A DNA stretch of 64,000 nucleotides from Bacillus sp. T3 (GTDB lineage: Bacteria > Bacillota > Bacilli > Bacillales > Cytobacillaceae): the NCBI RefSeq assembly GCF_033449965.1, contig NZ_CP137761.1, positions 2,728,001 through 2,792,000 of the forward strand. The letters run 5' to 3'. Shown here one piece after another: positions 1 to 10,446 of the stretch; the stretch's first letter is position 1; each line of letters opens with the position of its first letter. The translations under genes were made by a program, and so were the position numbers. The notes below the pieces were generated by a model. The model worked only from the letters and a program-made list of their open reading frames with translations. It was not told the origin of the DNA and ran no database searches.

Positions 1-46
1 ACAATGATCCCTATACCTATCTGTGGTGATTTAAAAAAGGAGTACC

Positions 47-217
47 TTGGATTTGATTACCCTTGCTATAGGAGCATTACCAGCGTTTATAGCTGGGATT
101 GGAACACATTTTTATATAGGATATACAGATTTTCTCCATTTACTTCCAGTTTATTTTTTAGTCATTTTATATTTGGGAGGATTGGGATTATCTTATCCTT
201 TTTTAAAAAAGAAATAA
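47..217 (+). CDS. Small two-helix membrane protein (hypothetical)
   Basis: A 56-residue frame starts at TTG 47, four bases after AAGGAG at 37-42, and ends in LKKK. It holds two hydrophobic stretches (about residues 3-20 and 31-50), so it is probably a small integral membrane protein. A longer overlapping frame at 4-288 has a composition unlike a real protein and runs through the terminator, so it was not used. I do not recognise the family. The true gene may begin left of the window if an indel is present in the A-run near 33-38. Confidence 0.4.
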   Translation: MDLITLAIGALPAFIAGIGTHFYIGYTDFLHLLPVYFLVILYLGGLGLSYPFLKKK

Positions 218-247
218 GGAAGCCGCATCGAGCAATGGATGCGGCTT
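217..247 (+). terminator. Rho-independent terminator
   Basis: A ten-base stem AAGCCGCATC / GATGCGGCTT with an eight-base loop lies right after the small membrane-protein frame and is followed by a short T-rich tract. Confidence 0.8.
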
Positions 248-306
248 TCATTTTGATCTTAATTTCATTTTTCATGTTCATTCTATAAGTAAAGGACGAA
301 TCGTTA

Positions 307-633
307 TCAATTTCTATAAAGAACAATGATTGTTCCAACAACGAATATGGTAGTAAAAATCAGTTTGTTGTATTTGGCCAACCATTGCGGCAAATAGATG
401 TCAAAGCCAACCTTAGGATTATCTGCGTATTTATATCCTAGAATGGTAAATGGGCATTTTCCTTTGAATACGACTAGCACAAGTCCCTCAAAAATAACCA
501 ATCCGATTGCAATCCAGGTGTACAGGTTAATTCGATTAAAGATTCCAGAGTAGAGAATATAAAAAATGGCCGTTACATAAAAAACCCAAATAATAGTATG
601 GACTAATTTAATATAAAACAAATTATTCTTCAT
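307..633 (-). CDS. Four-helix membrane protein, possibly DUF2784-like
   Basis: This is a 108-residue protein with hydrophobic segments at about residues 10-30, 37-56 and 90-105, plus a central loop with the motif GKCPFTILGY. A CPxT motif between helices recalls the DUF2784 membrane family, but that link is inference from one motif. The start ATG at 633 follows a GGAGAGGG-type purine run. It is a single-gene unit with no obvious operon partner. Function unknown. Confidence 0.6.
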   Translation of the reverse strand: MKNNLFYIKLVHTIIWVFYVTAIFYILYSGIFNRINLYTWIAIGLVIFEGLVLVVFKGKCPFTILGYKYADNPKVGFDIYLPQWLAKYNKLIFTTIFVVGTIIVLYRN

Positions 634-826
634 TTTTTTCCCTCTCCATTCTTACTGGACTTCCCCCTATATTATATCGTTGCATAAAATTAAATTGGAA
701 TTTTTAATTCTTTAAAGTAACTTCTTCAATAATTTAAACCCGTTGCAGTTACCGATCTAGATGAACTTACTTCCTTGCTATGTTAGCACTACTGTAATAG
801 GTACCAAATCTGTTGGTATACGAAAA

Positions 827-851
827 AACATCCCTTGTTTTAAGGAATGTT
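827..851 (-). terminator. Terminator after the 852-1346 membrane protein
   Basis: The hairpin arms AACATTCCTT / AAGGGATGTT form an imperfect stem on the minus strand, followed by six T residues, directly behind the stop codon. Confidence 0.7.
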
Positions 852-1346
852 TCACGTTAGCTTGCTGTTTTTAATGTTAGTTTGAAAGCTTCTTATATTT
901 TCAAATAAGGATTGAAACCCGTAAAATAAAAATGCCTTAGAAAAGAAGTAGAGAAAAAACTGGAAGCTATTCATTCGGACTAAAGTATAATACCTATATT
1001 TTTTTGCAAAATATGATATCGGAAATGCAAAGAGAAAATTTGTTATTCCGTTGAGTAAAATAAACCGTTTAAAATTTCCATACGACCATTTTAGTAACCA
1101 AATAGAGGCTGCTAAAAAAGGACCAAATTGAAAGGGGAATTCCCCAAAAAGAAAGGAATTGGGCTTATTATAGAAAACCCACCACCTCTTTTTTTTCCCA
1201 ATTCGTGCATGAAGTAGTTCTACAATGCCAATTAATATGGATGCAGGAAAAAATCTTTTTATGTTCCGGGATCCTAATAAGGGTATTGTCAACCATGATA
1301 GTAAGACCATAGCAACATTAAGGTATCTTTGAGCTTTTATTGTCAT
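852..1346 (-). CDS. Conserved multi-pass membrane protein (hypothetical)
   Basis: The long open frame reaches 1490, but its first 48 codons read poorly and overlap the upstream gene. ATG 1346 sits behind GAAAGGAAGG at a good distance, giving 164 residues. The protein has four or five hydrophobic segments and basic loops (GKKKRWWVFYNKPN, AKKYRYYT). Many Bacillaceae carry unnamed membrane proteins of this layout. It follows the SDR-hydrolase gene on the same strand and may be co-transcribed with it. Function unknown. Confidence 0.6.
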   Translation of the reverse strand: MTIKAQRYLNVAMVLLSWLTIPLLGSRNIKRFFPASILIGIVELLHARIGKKKRWWVFYNKPNSFLFGEFPFQFGPFLAASIWLLKWSYGNFKRFILLNGITNFLFAFPISYFAKKYRYYTLVRMNSFQFFLYFFSKAFLFYGFQSLFENIRSFQTNIKNSKLT

Positions 1347-1458
1347 AGCCCTAATCCTTCCTTTCTCAAAGAGTAGTTTCCCCTTTACTTGTAAAAATAT
1401 CTCATAATTTACTTGTATCTTCTTCAACTCCTGAAAGCATTTGGAAATTGGCTGAACT

Positions 1459-3309
1459 CTACACCGGAATTGAATCTGTATTTTTCTCATTTTCTAATAT
1501 CACGTTTGCTGTTTCGATTGGATGACTCAGAGGAAAATGATGCCCATATGGAACCTGCATGACATCTCCCAGTTTTGCAGGCAATTCATAAGCCCGATCA
1601 TGATTTCCCCAAATAATCTCAATATCACTACTCACAACATCGTTCAGTTCCATTCCTTCCAGGTTCGACAACCATCCATCCATTTGAACTGTTGTATTCA
1701 ATATTCTTGGTGAGGTAAAACTACTTTTGACCTTTGCCACATAGTTTGGAGGCATCTCATCTCCACTACGAAACATTCCTGTATCCAAGAAATATTTTTC
1801 TAACATATTCAAACTCGCTTTCTTTACCATCCATTTTTTCAAAAAATCCGGTAACACGGGGAGCCTCTTTTTCAACACTGGCGGTTGCAGCAGTGTGATG
1901 GTGTCTTGTGGACGAAAATAATGTTGTTTGCATGCAGCCAGCAACACTATCGCTCCAAAGGAATGTCCAATTAAGTGCGCACCTTCAGAAGCATCAGTCA
2001 AAAGTCCTTTAACTGCTTCAAGATAAATATCCATCTTATTTTTTCCTTTTTTAAAAGGAGAACGGCCTAAACCCGGAAGATCGACGACCCACACAGGTCG
2101 ACCTGTTTTTTCATATAAATGTCTCGCTAATGGAAACAAATCCTCGCCATCACTGAGTAAACCATGGAACAAAATAAATGGTTTGCCTTCACCACTTTTT
2201 TGATAAACGACAAGGTTTTCGATCCTTACTCTGTCAAACTCGTTATCGAGCTTATTGGTAGGAAACGTTAGACGATAATCTAAATCCGCTATCACCACAG
2301 GTAAAAAAATCGCTGCACTATTTTCTTGGAACCAACCCTTCCCCATTACCGTTTCCACCATATCATTTGAAAAATCTCTTTTCGTAATGAAATTTAACCC
2401 ATCCGCCGGGATTCCTGTTAGTTTACTTCCTCCAGCATTTAATAATGCTTTCATCATTTGGATGGGAACAGATTTAGTGGGTGTTTTCACATTCAGGCTT
2501 TCCGTCATGATTTCAAGTAATTCGGGCATAGTAAGATCATTACTTCGGTCCGGAACAAGTGTATAGGTTCCGCTCTTCGGTTCTCCTTGTTTCAAAATCT
2601 CAATAATAAAATTTGCTAATAAATCGTTAGCAATAAGCGGTAAGCGGTAGTCTCTTCCTCCAGGTACAACGGGCATAAGACCTTTCTGTAAACTTTTCAC
2701 TAGCAACCCTACACCTGCCAGCTGCTCCGTACTCCCAGTCTGACTCGGACCAACCACTGTCGGAGGATTTATGACAGAAATAGGGTAGCCGACTTTCATT
2801 GCTTGCTGGCGCAGATATAGGTCTGCTAAAAATTTCGTCCGTTCATACGGATTTTTTATGTTTAAATACTGCTGTCCATCATGAAATACATCAATATCCA
2901 CGTTGCTATTGTGATCATCAAAAGGACTCATATAACCGACGACATGAATCAATTGCTCTAAACCTTTTGTAATATGAATGGTTTGTGCCAGTTCGCTCAC
3001 ATGCTTTGCGCCGTTTAAAAATGCAGCAGTTGCCTGTTGTTCAGGGACGGTAATGTCCATTGGACCACCAGCATGTATGATTACATCGCTCTTTAATACC
3101 AGTTGAGTATCTTCATCCCGTAGCCCTAAACCTGGTTTTGTTAAATCCCCTTCTACAAACTGGAGGCGATGCACTTGATCTAGGAAAATCGCCTTTGCTT
3201 TCGTTATGGACCTTACTAATAGGATGATGTCTACCTGCTCTGTAAATAATTGTTGGACAAGCTGCTTACCAATGAATCCCGTACCGCCGATTATAAAAAC
3301 TCTTTTCAT
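1459..3309 (-). CDS. Fusion of an extended SDR (epimerase/dehydratase-like) and an alpha/beta hydrolase
   Basis: 616 residues with two domains. Residues 1-345 form an NAD(P)-binding Rossmann domain with the GGTGFIGKQL glycine motif at the N-terminus and the YxxxK pair in NPYERTKFLAD (near residue 155). Residues 370-610 form an alpha/beta hydrolase with the nucleophile elbow GHSFG, an acidic residue in WGNHD and a catalytic-type histidine in PYGHHFPLSHP. Each fold is well known; the exact substrate is not, though a lipid or acyl-linked compound is a reasonable guess. ATG 3309 has GGGGAGGATACGG upstream. A palindrome matching the operator of the adjacent tetR gene lies at 3326-3345, so this gene is likely a target of that repressor. 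Confidence 0.85.
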   Translation of the reverse strand: MKRVFIIGGTGFIGKQLVQQLFTEQVDIILLVRSITKAKAIFLDQVHRLQFVEGDLTKPGLGLRDEDTQLVLKSDVIIHAGGPMDITVPEQQATAAFLNGAKHVSELAQTIHITKGLEQLIHVVGYMSPFDDHNSNVDIDVFHDGQQYLNIKNPYERTKFLADLYLRQQAMKVGYPISVINPPTVVGPSQTGSTEQLAGVGLLVKSLQKGLMPVVPGGRDYRLPLIANDLLANFIIEILKQGEPKSGTYTLVPDRSNDLTMPELLEIMTESLNVKTPTKSVPIQMMKALLNAGGSKLTGIPADGLNFITKRDFSNDMVETVMGKGWFQENSAAIFLPVVIADLDYRLTFPTNKLDNEFDRVRIENLVVYQKSGEGKPFILFHGLLSDGEDLFPLARHLYEKTGRPVWVVDLPGLGRSPFKKGKNKMDIYLEAVKGLLTDASEGAHLIGHSFGAIVLLAACKQHYFRPQDTITLLQPPVLKKRLPVLPDFLKKWMVKKASLNMLEKYFLDTGMFRSGDEMPPNYVAKVKSSFTSPRILNTTVQMDGWLSNLEGMELNDVVSSDIEIIWGNHDRAYELPAKLGDVMQVPYGHHFPLSHPIETANVILENEKNTDSIPV

Positions 3310-3325
3310 CCGTATCCTCCCCTTT

Positions 3326-3345
3326 TTAGTACTACTTAGTTCTAA
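3326..3345. promoter_or_regulatory. Probable TetR operator for the SDR-hydrolase gene
   Basis: TTAGTACTA-CT-TAGTTCTAA is an inverted repeat with eight of nine arm positions paired. It is nearly the same 20-bp sequence as the operator in front of the neighbouring tetR gene and lies just upstream of the SDR-hydrolase ribosome binding site. Confidence 0.7.
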
Positions 3346-3369
3346 TTTTGTGTAAAAAAAATTGCCTCT

Positions 3370-3954
3370 TTAGCGAAGCAATCTCATAAATTGTTGAGCT
3401 GTTTTCGTGATGATGGTAGCATCTTTTTGAGTTTCTGCAAGAAATAATGAGCCTTCCAAATTAGTGATAAATAACGCAGCTACTTCATCCGGCTGTTTCG
3501 TATGACGAAATTCTCCTCGTTCCATGCCTTGTTTAAAGAGGATACAAACCTTTAATTTCAATTCTGCGAAAAACAATCCGATTCTCTCTTTCAGTTGATT
3601 AGCATGCGCTGGGCATTGGATCGCTAGTGTTATAAATGGACAGCTACCTTGATACTCCCTGCCTCGCACCCCTTGTGACAATTGCGTTAAAAAGGTCAAC
3701 ACTCGTTGTTCAACTGATAATTGTTGCTGATTCAGTACTTCATCCAATGCTTGATTGTATACCGTAATCCAATAATCAACGACCGCTGCTAATAATTCAT
3801 CTTTATTTGAAAAATGATAATACACATTTGACTTTGACACCTTACTAACGCGAACTAATTCATCCATGCTCGTATAGGCAAAGCCCTTTTCCAAAAATAA
3901 ATTGGCCGCTACTTCAATCACACGCTTTTGATTCATTAATTTATTCTTCATCAT
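3370..3954 (-). CDS. TetR/AcrR-family repressor
   Basis: 194 residues. The N-terminal helix-turn-helix is clear: EVAANLFLEKGFAYTSMDEL, then SKVSKSNVYYHFSNKDELL, the standard TetR signature. The C-terminal half (ligand and dimer domain) contains SCPFITLAIQCPAH, as in the YxaF/LmrA-like group. The ATG at 3954 is nearly adjacent to the operator palindrome and has no good ribosome binding site. An internal ATG at 3936 (MNQKRV) is an alternative start, also weakly preceded. Matching palindromes in front of this gene and the SDR-hydrolase gene downstream imply autoregulation and control of that gene. Confidence 0.9.
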   Translation of the reverse strand: MMKNKLMNQKRVIEVAANLFLEKGFAYTSMDELVRVSKVSKSNVYYHFSNKDELLAAVVDYWITVYNQALDEVLNQQQLSVEQRVLTFLTQLSQGVRGREYQGSCPFITLAIQCPAHANQLKERIGLFFAELKLKVCILFKQGMERGEFRHTKQPDEVAALFITNLEGSLFLAETQKDATIITKTAQQFMRLLR

Positions 3955-3955
3955 A

Positions 3956-3977
3956 ATTAGTACTATACAGTACTAAT
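3956..3977. promoter_or_regulatory. TetR operator (autoregulatory)
   Basis: ATTAGTACT-ATAC-AGTACTAAT has perfect nine-base arms and lies directly upstream of the tetR start codon. The same core recurs at 3326-3345. Confidence 0.75.
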
Positions 3978-4159
3978 TCATTTTTCACAAGTATAATTTA
4001 CTGAAAAAATTAACAATACAATAAATACAAAACATAGCGTTAGAGACTTTAAATGTAACTCAAGGCCCTTTGTTCTTGATGTTTATGATGCATATCACAG
4101 AAGAAAATCCATAATGGGTATAGTATCGTGAATGTAGAGACATCACGGGAGGCAAGATT

Positions 4160-4921
4160 ATGGGACGATATGAACAACAGAGAGAATTTTTAAAATCAAA
4201 TTTTCTCGAATTCAAACACATTAAAACCGATAAGGCTAAGGGGTTGCCAAAACCGCTGACTGTTAAGCCCTATGACCCCTCATCGATCATAATAGATCTG
4301 CCTGAAATTTATGAGGATATGATAAAAAGACAAAGTATTTACGAATGCATAAAGGAAAGGAGAAGTACACGGCTTTATTCTGAGGAAAGATTAACCCTTG
4401 AGGAGTTATCTTATCTATTGTGGGCTACACAAGGTATCACTGGTACCAATAAAGGCGGACTTATGCTCCGAACTGTCCCCTGCAGTGGAGCCACACATAC
4501 ATTTGAAACCTATCTATTCATTATGCGGATAGAAGGCCTTCAACCTGGGATTTACAGATATCTTCCAGTAGAGCACAAACTTTTATTTATGGATGAATTG
4601 TCTGAAATAGATAACAAAATCGATGCTATTACACTAGATCAGCCATTTGTACCTAACTTTGGCAAACGAGCTGCAGCAGTATTTGCATGGAGCACAACTC
4701 CGTACCGTTCGGAATGGAAATATGATATTTCAGCACACAAGAAAATTCTTATCGATGTTGGACATATATGCCAAAACCTATATTTAGCTAGCGAATCCAT
4801 CAATGCAGGAGCATGTGCGATTGGTATTTATGACCAAAAATTAATTGATGAGGTTTTAGGTTTGGACGGAGATGAAGAGTTTGTCCTATACCTAGGCGCC
4901 GTTGGAAAAAAACGAAAATAA
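4160..4921 (+). CDS. SagB/ThcOx-type nitroreductase-family oxidoreductase
   Basis: 253 residues. The nitroreductase fold is shown by IKERRSTRLYSEERLTLEEL (FMN-phosphate contact region, residues 67-86), LLWATQGITG, the PCSGATHTFETYLF strand, and the C-terminal GHICQNLYLASESINAGACAIG. SagB-type enzymes are FMN-dependent dehydrogenases, best known for oxidising azolines in peptide modification, but many stand alone. No cyclodehydratase or precursor-peptide gene is next to it, so a free-standing redox role is more likely. ATG 4160 follows GGGAGG with good spacing. Confidence 0.88.
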   Translation: MGRYEQQREFLKSNFLEFKHIKTDKAKGLPKPLTVKPYDPSSIIIDLPEIYEDMIKRQSIYECIKERRSTRLYSEERLTLEELSYLLWATQGITGTNKGGLMLRTVPCSGATHTFETYLFIMRIEGLQPGIYRYLPVEHKLLFMDELSEIDNKIDAITLDQPFVPNFGKRAAAVFAWSTTPYRSEWKYDISAHKKILIDVGHICQNLYLASESINAGACAIGIYDQKLIDEVLGLDGDEEFVLYLGAVGKKRK

Positions 4922-4960
4922 AACAATAGGCTAAAGGGTTATATTTGGTCATTATTGTAA

Positions 4961-5001
4961 AGCCTGTATCGACGATTACTTGGTAATCAACGATACAGGC
5001 T
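4961..5001 (+). terminator. Strong terminator after the SagB-like gene
   Basis: A long hairpin: outer stem AGCCTGTATCG / CGATACAGGCT and inner stem GATTAC / GTAATC with a TTG loop, followed by GCTTTTT. Confidence 0.9.
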
Positions 5002-5109
5002 GCTTTTTATCAGTTTTCTTATTAAAAAAATTTTTTTGTCATCAGCAATCACGATTACTGTAGTTCCGACAAATACTAGATCCCTTTTTCAAAATTTTAT
5101 TTAATTCTA

Positions 5110-6089
5110 CTATTCGCCCATTCTTTCAAGATTCATTGAAAAACTATCGAGCAACCCACGCACTTCATCTGTTGAATTCGTGTTCATTAATTGATTTCTT
5201 AATTCACTAGCTCCTCGAAATCCTTTGACATATATCTTAAAAAAGCGGTGAAGAGCTTTGAACGGACGCAGCTCTAATTTTGAGTATTGATCATGTAGAT
5301 CCAGATGCAACCTTAAGAGATCAAGCAATTCCTTACTGCTATGATCTTTCTGCTCTATTTCAAAGGCAAATGGATTTTTAAAAATACCTCGCCCGATCAT
5401 AACCCCATCAACACCATATTGAGAGGCAAGCTTCAAGCCAGTTTGACGGTCAGGAATATCCCCATTAATTGTCAGGAGTGTATCTGGTGCCACCTTGTCA
5501 CGAAGTTTCTTGATCTCTGGAATCAACTCCCAATGAGCATCTACTTGGCTCAATTCCTCTGTTGTCCGCAGATGAATGGAAAGATTTACAATGTCTTGTT
5601 TCAATATGTGTGTCAACCAGTCGTGCCATTCGTCAACATCATTGTAACCAAGCCTTGTCTTTACACTTACAGGCAAACCACCTGCTTTTGCTGCTTCTAT
5701 TATATTCGCTGCAACTTCCTGGAACGAAGAATAAGGCCGCTTCCCTTGCCATTCTGTGCCACATTGGGTACAGGACAGCCCATATTGATATCGATACCCC
5801 GAAAGCCTAGTTTCGCCATACCCATACTCATTTGCCGAAAGTATTCAGGCTTATCCCCCCATATATGGGCTACAATGGGTTGTTCATCCTCCGTAAAAGT
5901 CAAACGCCCTCGCACACTTTTGATCCCCTCTGGGTGACAATAGCTTTCTGTGTTTGTAAACTCTGTAAAAAACACATCAGGTCTGGCTGCTGCGCTTACT
6001 ACATGACGAAAAACAACATCCGTCACATCCTCCATTGGTGCCAATATAAAAAAAGGTCGTGGTAAATCACGCCAAAAATTATCTAACAT
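5110..6089 (-). pseudogene. tRNA-dihydrouridine synthase family protein, frameshifted
   Basis: Two frames make one Dus enzyme of about 326 residues, the usual length. The first (to about 5725) has FILAPMEDVTD, GIDINMGCPVPNVAQNGKGS with the catalytic Cys, then breaks. The second continues with QEVAANIIEAAKAGGLPVSVKTRLGY, ITINGDI-type and GVDGVMIGRGIFKNP motifs. These enzymes reduce uridine in tRNA using FMN and NADPH. One missing base near 5719-5725 separates the frames; all family motifs on both sides are intact, so a sequencing error is as likely as a dead gene. ATG 6089 (MLDNFW) is preferred over 6110, which lacks a ribosome binding site. Confidence 0.85.
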
Positions 6090-6145
6090 CTTCAATTTCA
6101 ATCCTCTCATAATGGGATACCAAGCTAGTCCCTTATCCCAAAATT

Positions 6146-6170
6146 AAAAAGCAGAATGTCCCTGCTTCTT
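6146..6170 (-). terminator. Terminator after the nuclease/nucleotidase gene
   Basis: On the minus strand AAGCAG-GGACATT-CTGCTT is followed by TTTAATTTT, about 80 bases after the stop codon of the large gene. Confidence 0.6.
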
Positions 6171-6251
6171 TTACACTTATACCATGGTTAAGTACTTTTA
6201 TCAAACAATCTAAAAAAGACAGATTGCTAAAACAGCAACCTGCCTTCACTC

Positions 6252-9200
6252 TTACTTCTCGTTTTTCTTTAATACCTCAACAATACTTGCCTCACTAACA
6301 TTTCCAGCCGCATCAGTGGCCGACACGGTTAATACATTTTTATGTTTTTGCTTTGACACCAATACCTCAAACTTCCCGTTAACATCGGCTACAGCTGTTC
6401 CTAGCTCTACATTGTCCATCATGACCTTCACACTTGCACCAGCTTCCGTTGTACCTGTCACCACGGTATCATTTTGGATGACATCATGGACTTTTGGTGC
6501 TTCTGGTGCGGTTACATCGATAACTATCACGACTGTCCCGTCACTTACATTGCCAGCAGCATCTGTGGCTGTAACCGTAAGCTCAGTTCCAGCTTTTTGC
6601 TTTGCGATTTCGATATCAAAGCTACCGTCCTCTGATGCAGTACTAGTTCCAACTACAGATCCAGCAATAGACACTTCAACCGTTGCACCTGCTTCTGCCT
6701 TGCCAGTTACGTTTGTCGATTGGTCGGTCACTTCATTTACAGAAGGAGCATCTGGAGCAACACTGTCCTCAACTTGTTGGACAATTCTACCTTCCACCAC
6801 TGGTGAAACAGGGTTGGACTTTTCCAAATAGGAAGTAAACACCTCAAAGTCGACAATGTATAACTCGGTGATTCGTCCTTGGTCTTTCGCCGTTTTAAAC
6901 ATGCTGTAACCATCGCCACCGTCCGCTGTGAAGGCATTCGTCGCGATGCGATATGTTTTATCAGGTTTGAGTTCTTCATAACCGTCAGCTGTTAAAGCCT
7001 CGACATCCCAGACGCGATCACCTACTGGTTTCGCCGGATCGTACTTGAACTTCAATCCTGAAACCTGCATGAATCCACCTGCACCAGGAGTGCTCACACT
7101 GTGCTCTAAGGCAGCAAGAATTTCTGCACCAGTTAGGTCAAGCGTAACAAGGTTGTTGCCGAAAGGTAGTACCGTTAACACTTCTCCTAACGTGATATCC
7201 CCCTGATTAATCGAGGCACGAATTCCACCGCCGTTTTGCATCGCAATATACGTAGGGATGAACTCATTTGCTTTCGCGACCATGCCGTCCGCAATTAAGT
7301 TCCCTAGATTGGTTTCCTTGCTGCGAACATCACCACGTTCCCCATTTAACGCAACTGATGTACTTCCGACTACCTGTTTTTGTAGTTCAGTTAATGGTGC
7401 TTTATACTCCTCCACCTTCGCTTTTGCTTCAGCATCCTCTGGGTAATTACTTAATGGCTTTAACTCACCAGCGTAATCGGCAATCACACCTTTTTCATCA
7501 AAGGTAACGTCAAGTACTCCAAGATATTTTAAATACTCATTTGCTTGGACGATTAAAGTTGGCTCCGCTTTTTCTATCACAACAGGAGCATCTAGTTTTG
7601 TATGGGAATGCCCGCCAACAATCACATCAATTCCGTTTACCTCTTTTGCCAGATCCAAATCTGATTGATAGCCTAAGTGGGATAAAGCAATAATTTTGTC
7701 CACACCCTGTGCTTCAAGCAACGCTACCGTCTCATTAGCTTTTTGGACTGAGTCTTCAAACTTAATATTATCTCCAGGATTCGCAAGGAATGATGTATCT
7801 TCTGTTGTTAAGCCAAAAATCCCTACCTCTTCTCCATCCACTTCTTTTATAATAGCCGGGAAGATTTCTCCTTGTTCATTCGTTCCACCGACTGAGTTTT
7901 TGAATAGTGGCCCTAATTCAGAATCATTTGTCATGTTGACGTTGGAAGACACAATTGGGAACTTAGCCTGCTTAATGAAATTCGCTAGCGTTGCTGAATC
8001 CTTATCAAATTCATGGTTTCCAAGTGTCATCGCATCAAACCCTAATTGATTCATAAAATACAAGTCTGCTAGACCGAGATATCGTCTGAAGTATAATGTT
8101 CCTGAAAACACATCCCCAGCATGTAGCAACAAGCTATTTTCCTTTTGGGAACGTAACTCGTTCACAGCCGAAATCAGTCGTGGGAATTGCTCTACATAGG
8201 CATGTGAATCGTTTACATGAAGGAGTGACATCGTGAATGGCCCTTCTTCTACGGCTAAATCTAACTGCGCAACAAGGGCATCATGGTCACTAGCGCGTCC
8301 ATGCTCTTCCATATATGGAGAGTTAAAGTTCACGATATCCAGTTTCGCTGCTCCAGCTAAATTGTTGGATACTAAAATATGATCCAATACTTGTGCATTT
8401 CCTTGATAGTTGTAAGTGTATCTTTCAGAAGCTGGTAGCGTTTCGACTAGGTTCGTTAAGTCATCACCTTTTAATGCGGCTAGTGGTGCAGAAAACTCAA
8501 AATCGTTTAAGTCTCCTAATACGACAACATTGGCATCCTCGTTCTTTTCTTTAACGTCAGAGACAAAGTTATTAACGATTTGGGCAATTTGTACTCGTTG
8601 TGCTTCACTTTCAAGTGTCGGCGGTTGATTTTTTCCAAATAAAGGCTGATCTCCACCTTTAGAGTTAAAGTGATTGTTAATGACAACAACTTCTTCACCA
8701 TGGAACGTAAACTCCGCGGCTAACGGCTTACGGCTACTGTTGAAAGCAGCATTTGTTGGGTCAATCCGACCTGGGTTTAAAGTAAGCGAGCCATTTTCAT
8801 AGGCAACTGCCGTAGTGGCATCTCCTTTTGGTGCCTCGTTTAACTGCACACGATCCGGATTGTATAGATAACCGACACGGATGTTTCCACCTGGGACTCC
8901 TCCATCCTTCCCATCCTCAGGAGCAATTTCTGTCCAAGCATAGGTCGGCCCACCAAACCCTTTAATTGCCTCACTTAATGCCATATAGTTTGCATCTGCC
9001 TTGACAACACCGTCGTTCGTTTCCCCACTTTCGTCAAGCACCTCAACAAGACCAATAATATCAGGAGAACCTAAGTTATCAACCACTGATTTTGCTAGCT
9101 TATCGCGTTTGACGGTATCGGAAGCGGCGAAGTTTTCAATATTGTAGCCGGCAATAGTTAGTTTATCTTCTTCTTTTTGAATCGTCGTGACTTCATTCGT

Positions 9201-10422
9201 TATTTCCTTTTCTACTAATTGAGGTAAATTAGCTGCTTTTGTTAAGATTTTAAAATTACTAAACGAATAACTCACCACTCCAGTAACGGTTCCAGCAAAA
9301 GAGTCTCCTGCTTTTGTTACAAAGCTTCGATCATCAAGTTGTAGAAGCATTTTCTCAGGATTTTGGTTTTCCTTAGTTAATAAAGGTGTTCCTTCTTTTG
9401 TATATTCCTTTCCAGCAATAGGACCTGTAATGACCGGTACTTCTCCATATTTTTGTGGTCCGGTTACAGTAGGATTTTCGATGGAAACAAGCATTCCTTC
9501 TAAGCTCTCATAAAAATCAATCCCATCTTCAGCTGGATCAAATGCTGCAAATTGATCGTTATCAATGTCGGATGTTGGTGGTATCGCGTCCTTACCGATG
9601 ATAATTGGTGTTGGAAGCTCGTTGCCACTAGAAACCTTTGTAATTTTTCCCGATTGAGCATTAATTTCTGTCATCGCTAAATCCGTTTGCAGCTTCTCGG
9701 CATAACCATCTAGTACCCACTCTTTGACAAGTCCCGAAACGGTTACACAATCCCCCACGGCAACACCGTGTGATGGCTTGTAAACGAGAAGACCTTCTGA
9801 GGTATTAGAATTGTCATCTGGGTTTGGATCCTGGATGTAAAAATTGCTACTGTCTACAACATAAGTAACTACCCCTGGTACATCTACTACATTTTTATCT
9901 TTATAAGGTGAAGTATGTGATTGACCCTGAATGTCGCGAATGTTTAATCCTAGTTCGCCATCAATAGGTTCGTCATCAGGAGGTGGCGTTGTGCCATCAA
10001 ATGAAAAGGCCGTTGGCGATTTTAGACCTGGTACGGAAAAATAAGCTTCAAGTGAACCGGGTAACAAAAACCTTTTGACCGACGATTGAGGGATTCGTTA
10101 ATAAACCATAGTTTGAACGAAAACTAGTAGGAATTTGAACGGGTAATAGTTTCGTTGCATCCCGTTCCGTTGGGCTATCGGCAATAGCAAAGTTGGTATC
10201 TGCTGCAAATGGAGCATCAAAATCATATGTAGCTTTACCACTACTGCCGCTTGTTGTATAACCGACAATATACCCAACAACGGTAGCTGTCCCCGTATTA
10301 TTCGCAATGGCTTGTCCAACTGTAATTGGTTCAGACGCCAATGCCCGATAGGGGAGAACTAAACTAATCAATAAAACAAACAAAGTCGTTAGAGCAACAA
10401 GCTGTTTTCTAAGCCTCTTCAA
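6252..10422 (-). pseudogene. YhcR-like secreted endonuclease/5'-nucleotidase, one frameshift
   Basis: One gene of about 1,390 codons is split by an extra base in the GGG run at 10059-10061 (plus strand), where VGQKVFVT should run into GSLEAYFSV. In order: a signal peptide (KRLRKQ, hydrophobic core, RALASE); a DUF6359/OB-like part; a second OB-fold part (GVVTYVVDSSNFYIQDP); an endonuclease/exonuclease/phosphatase domain (AGYNIENF, VVLGDLNDF, SDHDAL); a metallophosphatase (LLHVNDSHAY, HAGDVFSGT, GNHEFD, GGHSHT); a 5'-nucleotidase C domain (QNGGGIRASINQGDI); and two Ig-like repeats ending the protein. B. subtilis YhcR has a similar plan and degrades nucleic acids outside the cell. No LPXTG anchor is visible. 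TTG 10422 follows AAGAGGAGG. The indel may be an assembly error. Confidence 0.85.
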
Positions 10423-10446
10423 GTGTGTTCCTCCTCTTTTTCTCAT

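Noticed and set aside
4160..4921. Azoline-peptide biosynthesis cluster around the SagB-like gene
   Set aside because: No cyclodehydratase, precursor peptide or exporter lies beside it.
6316..8628. Plus-strand frames under the secreted nuclease gene
   Set aside because: Shadows of the long minus-strand gene; composition is unlike real proteins.
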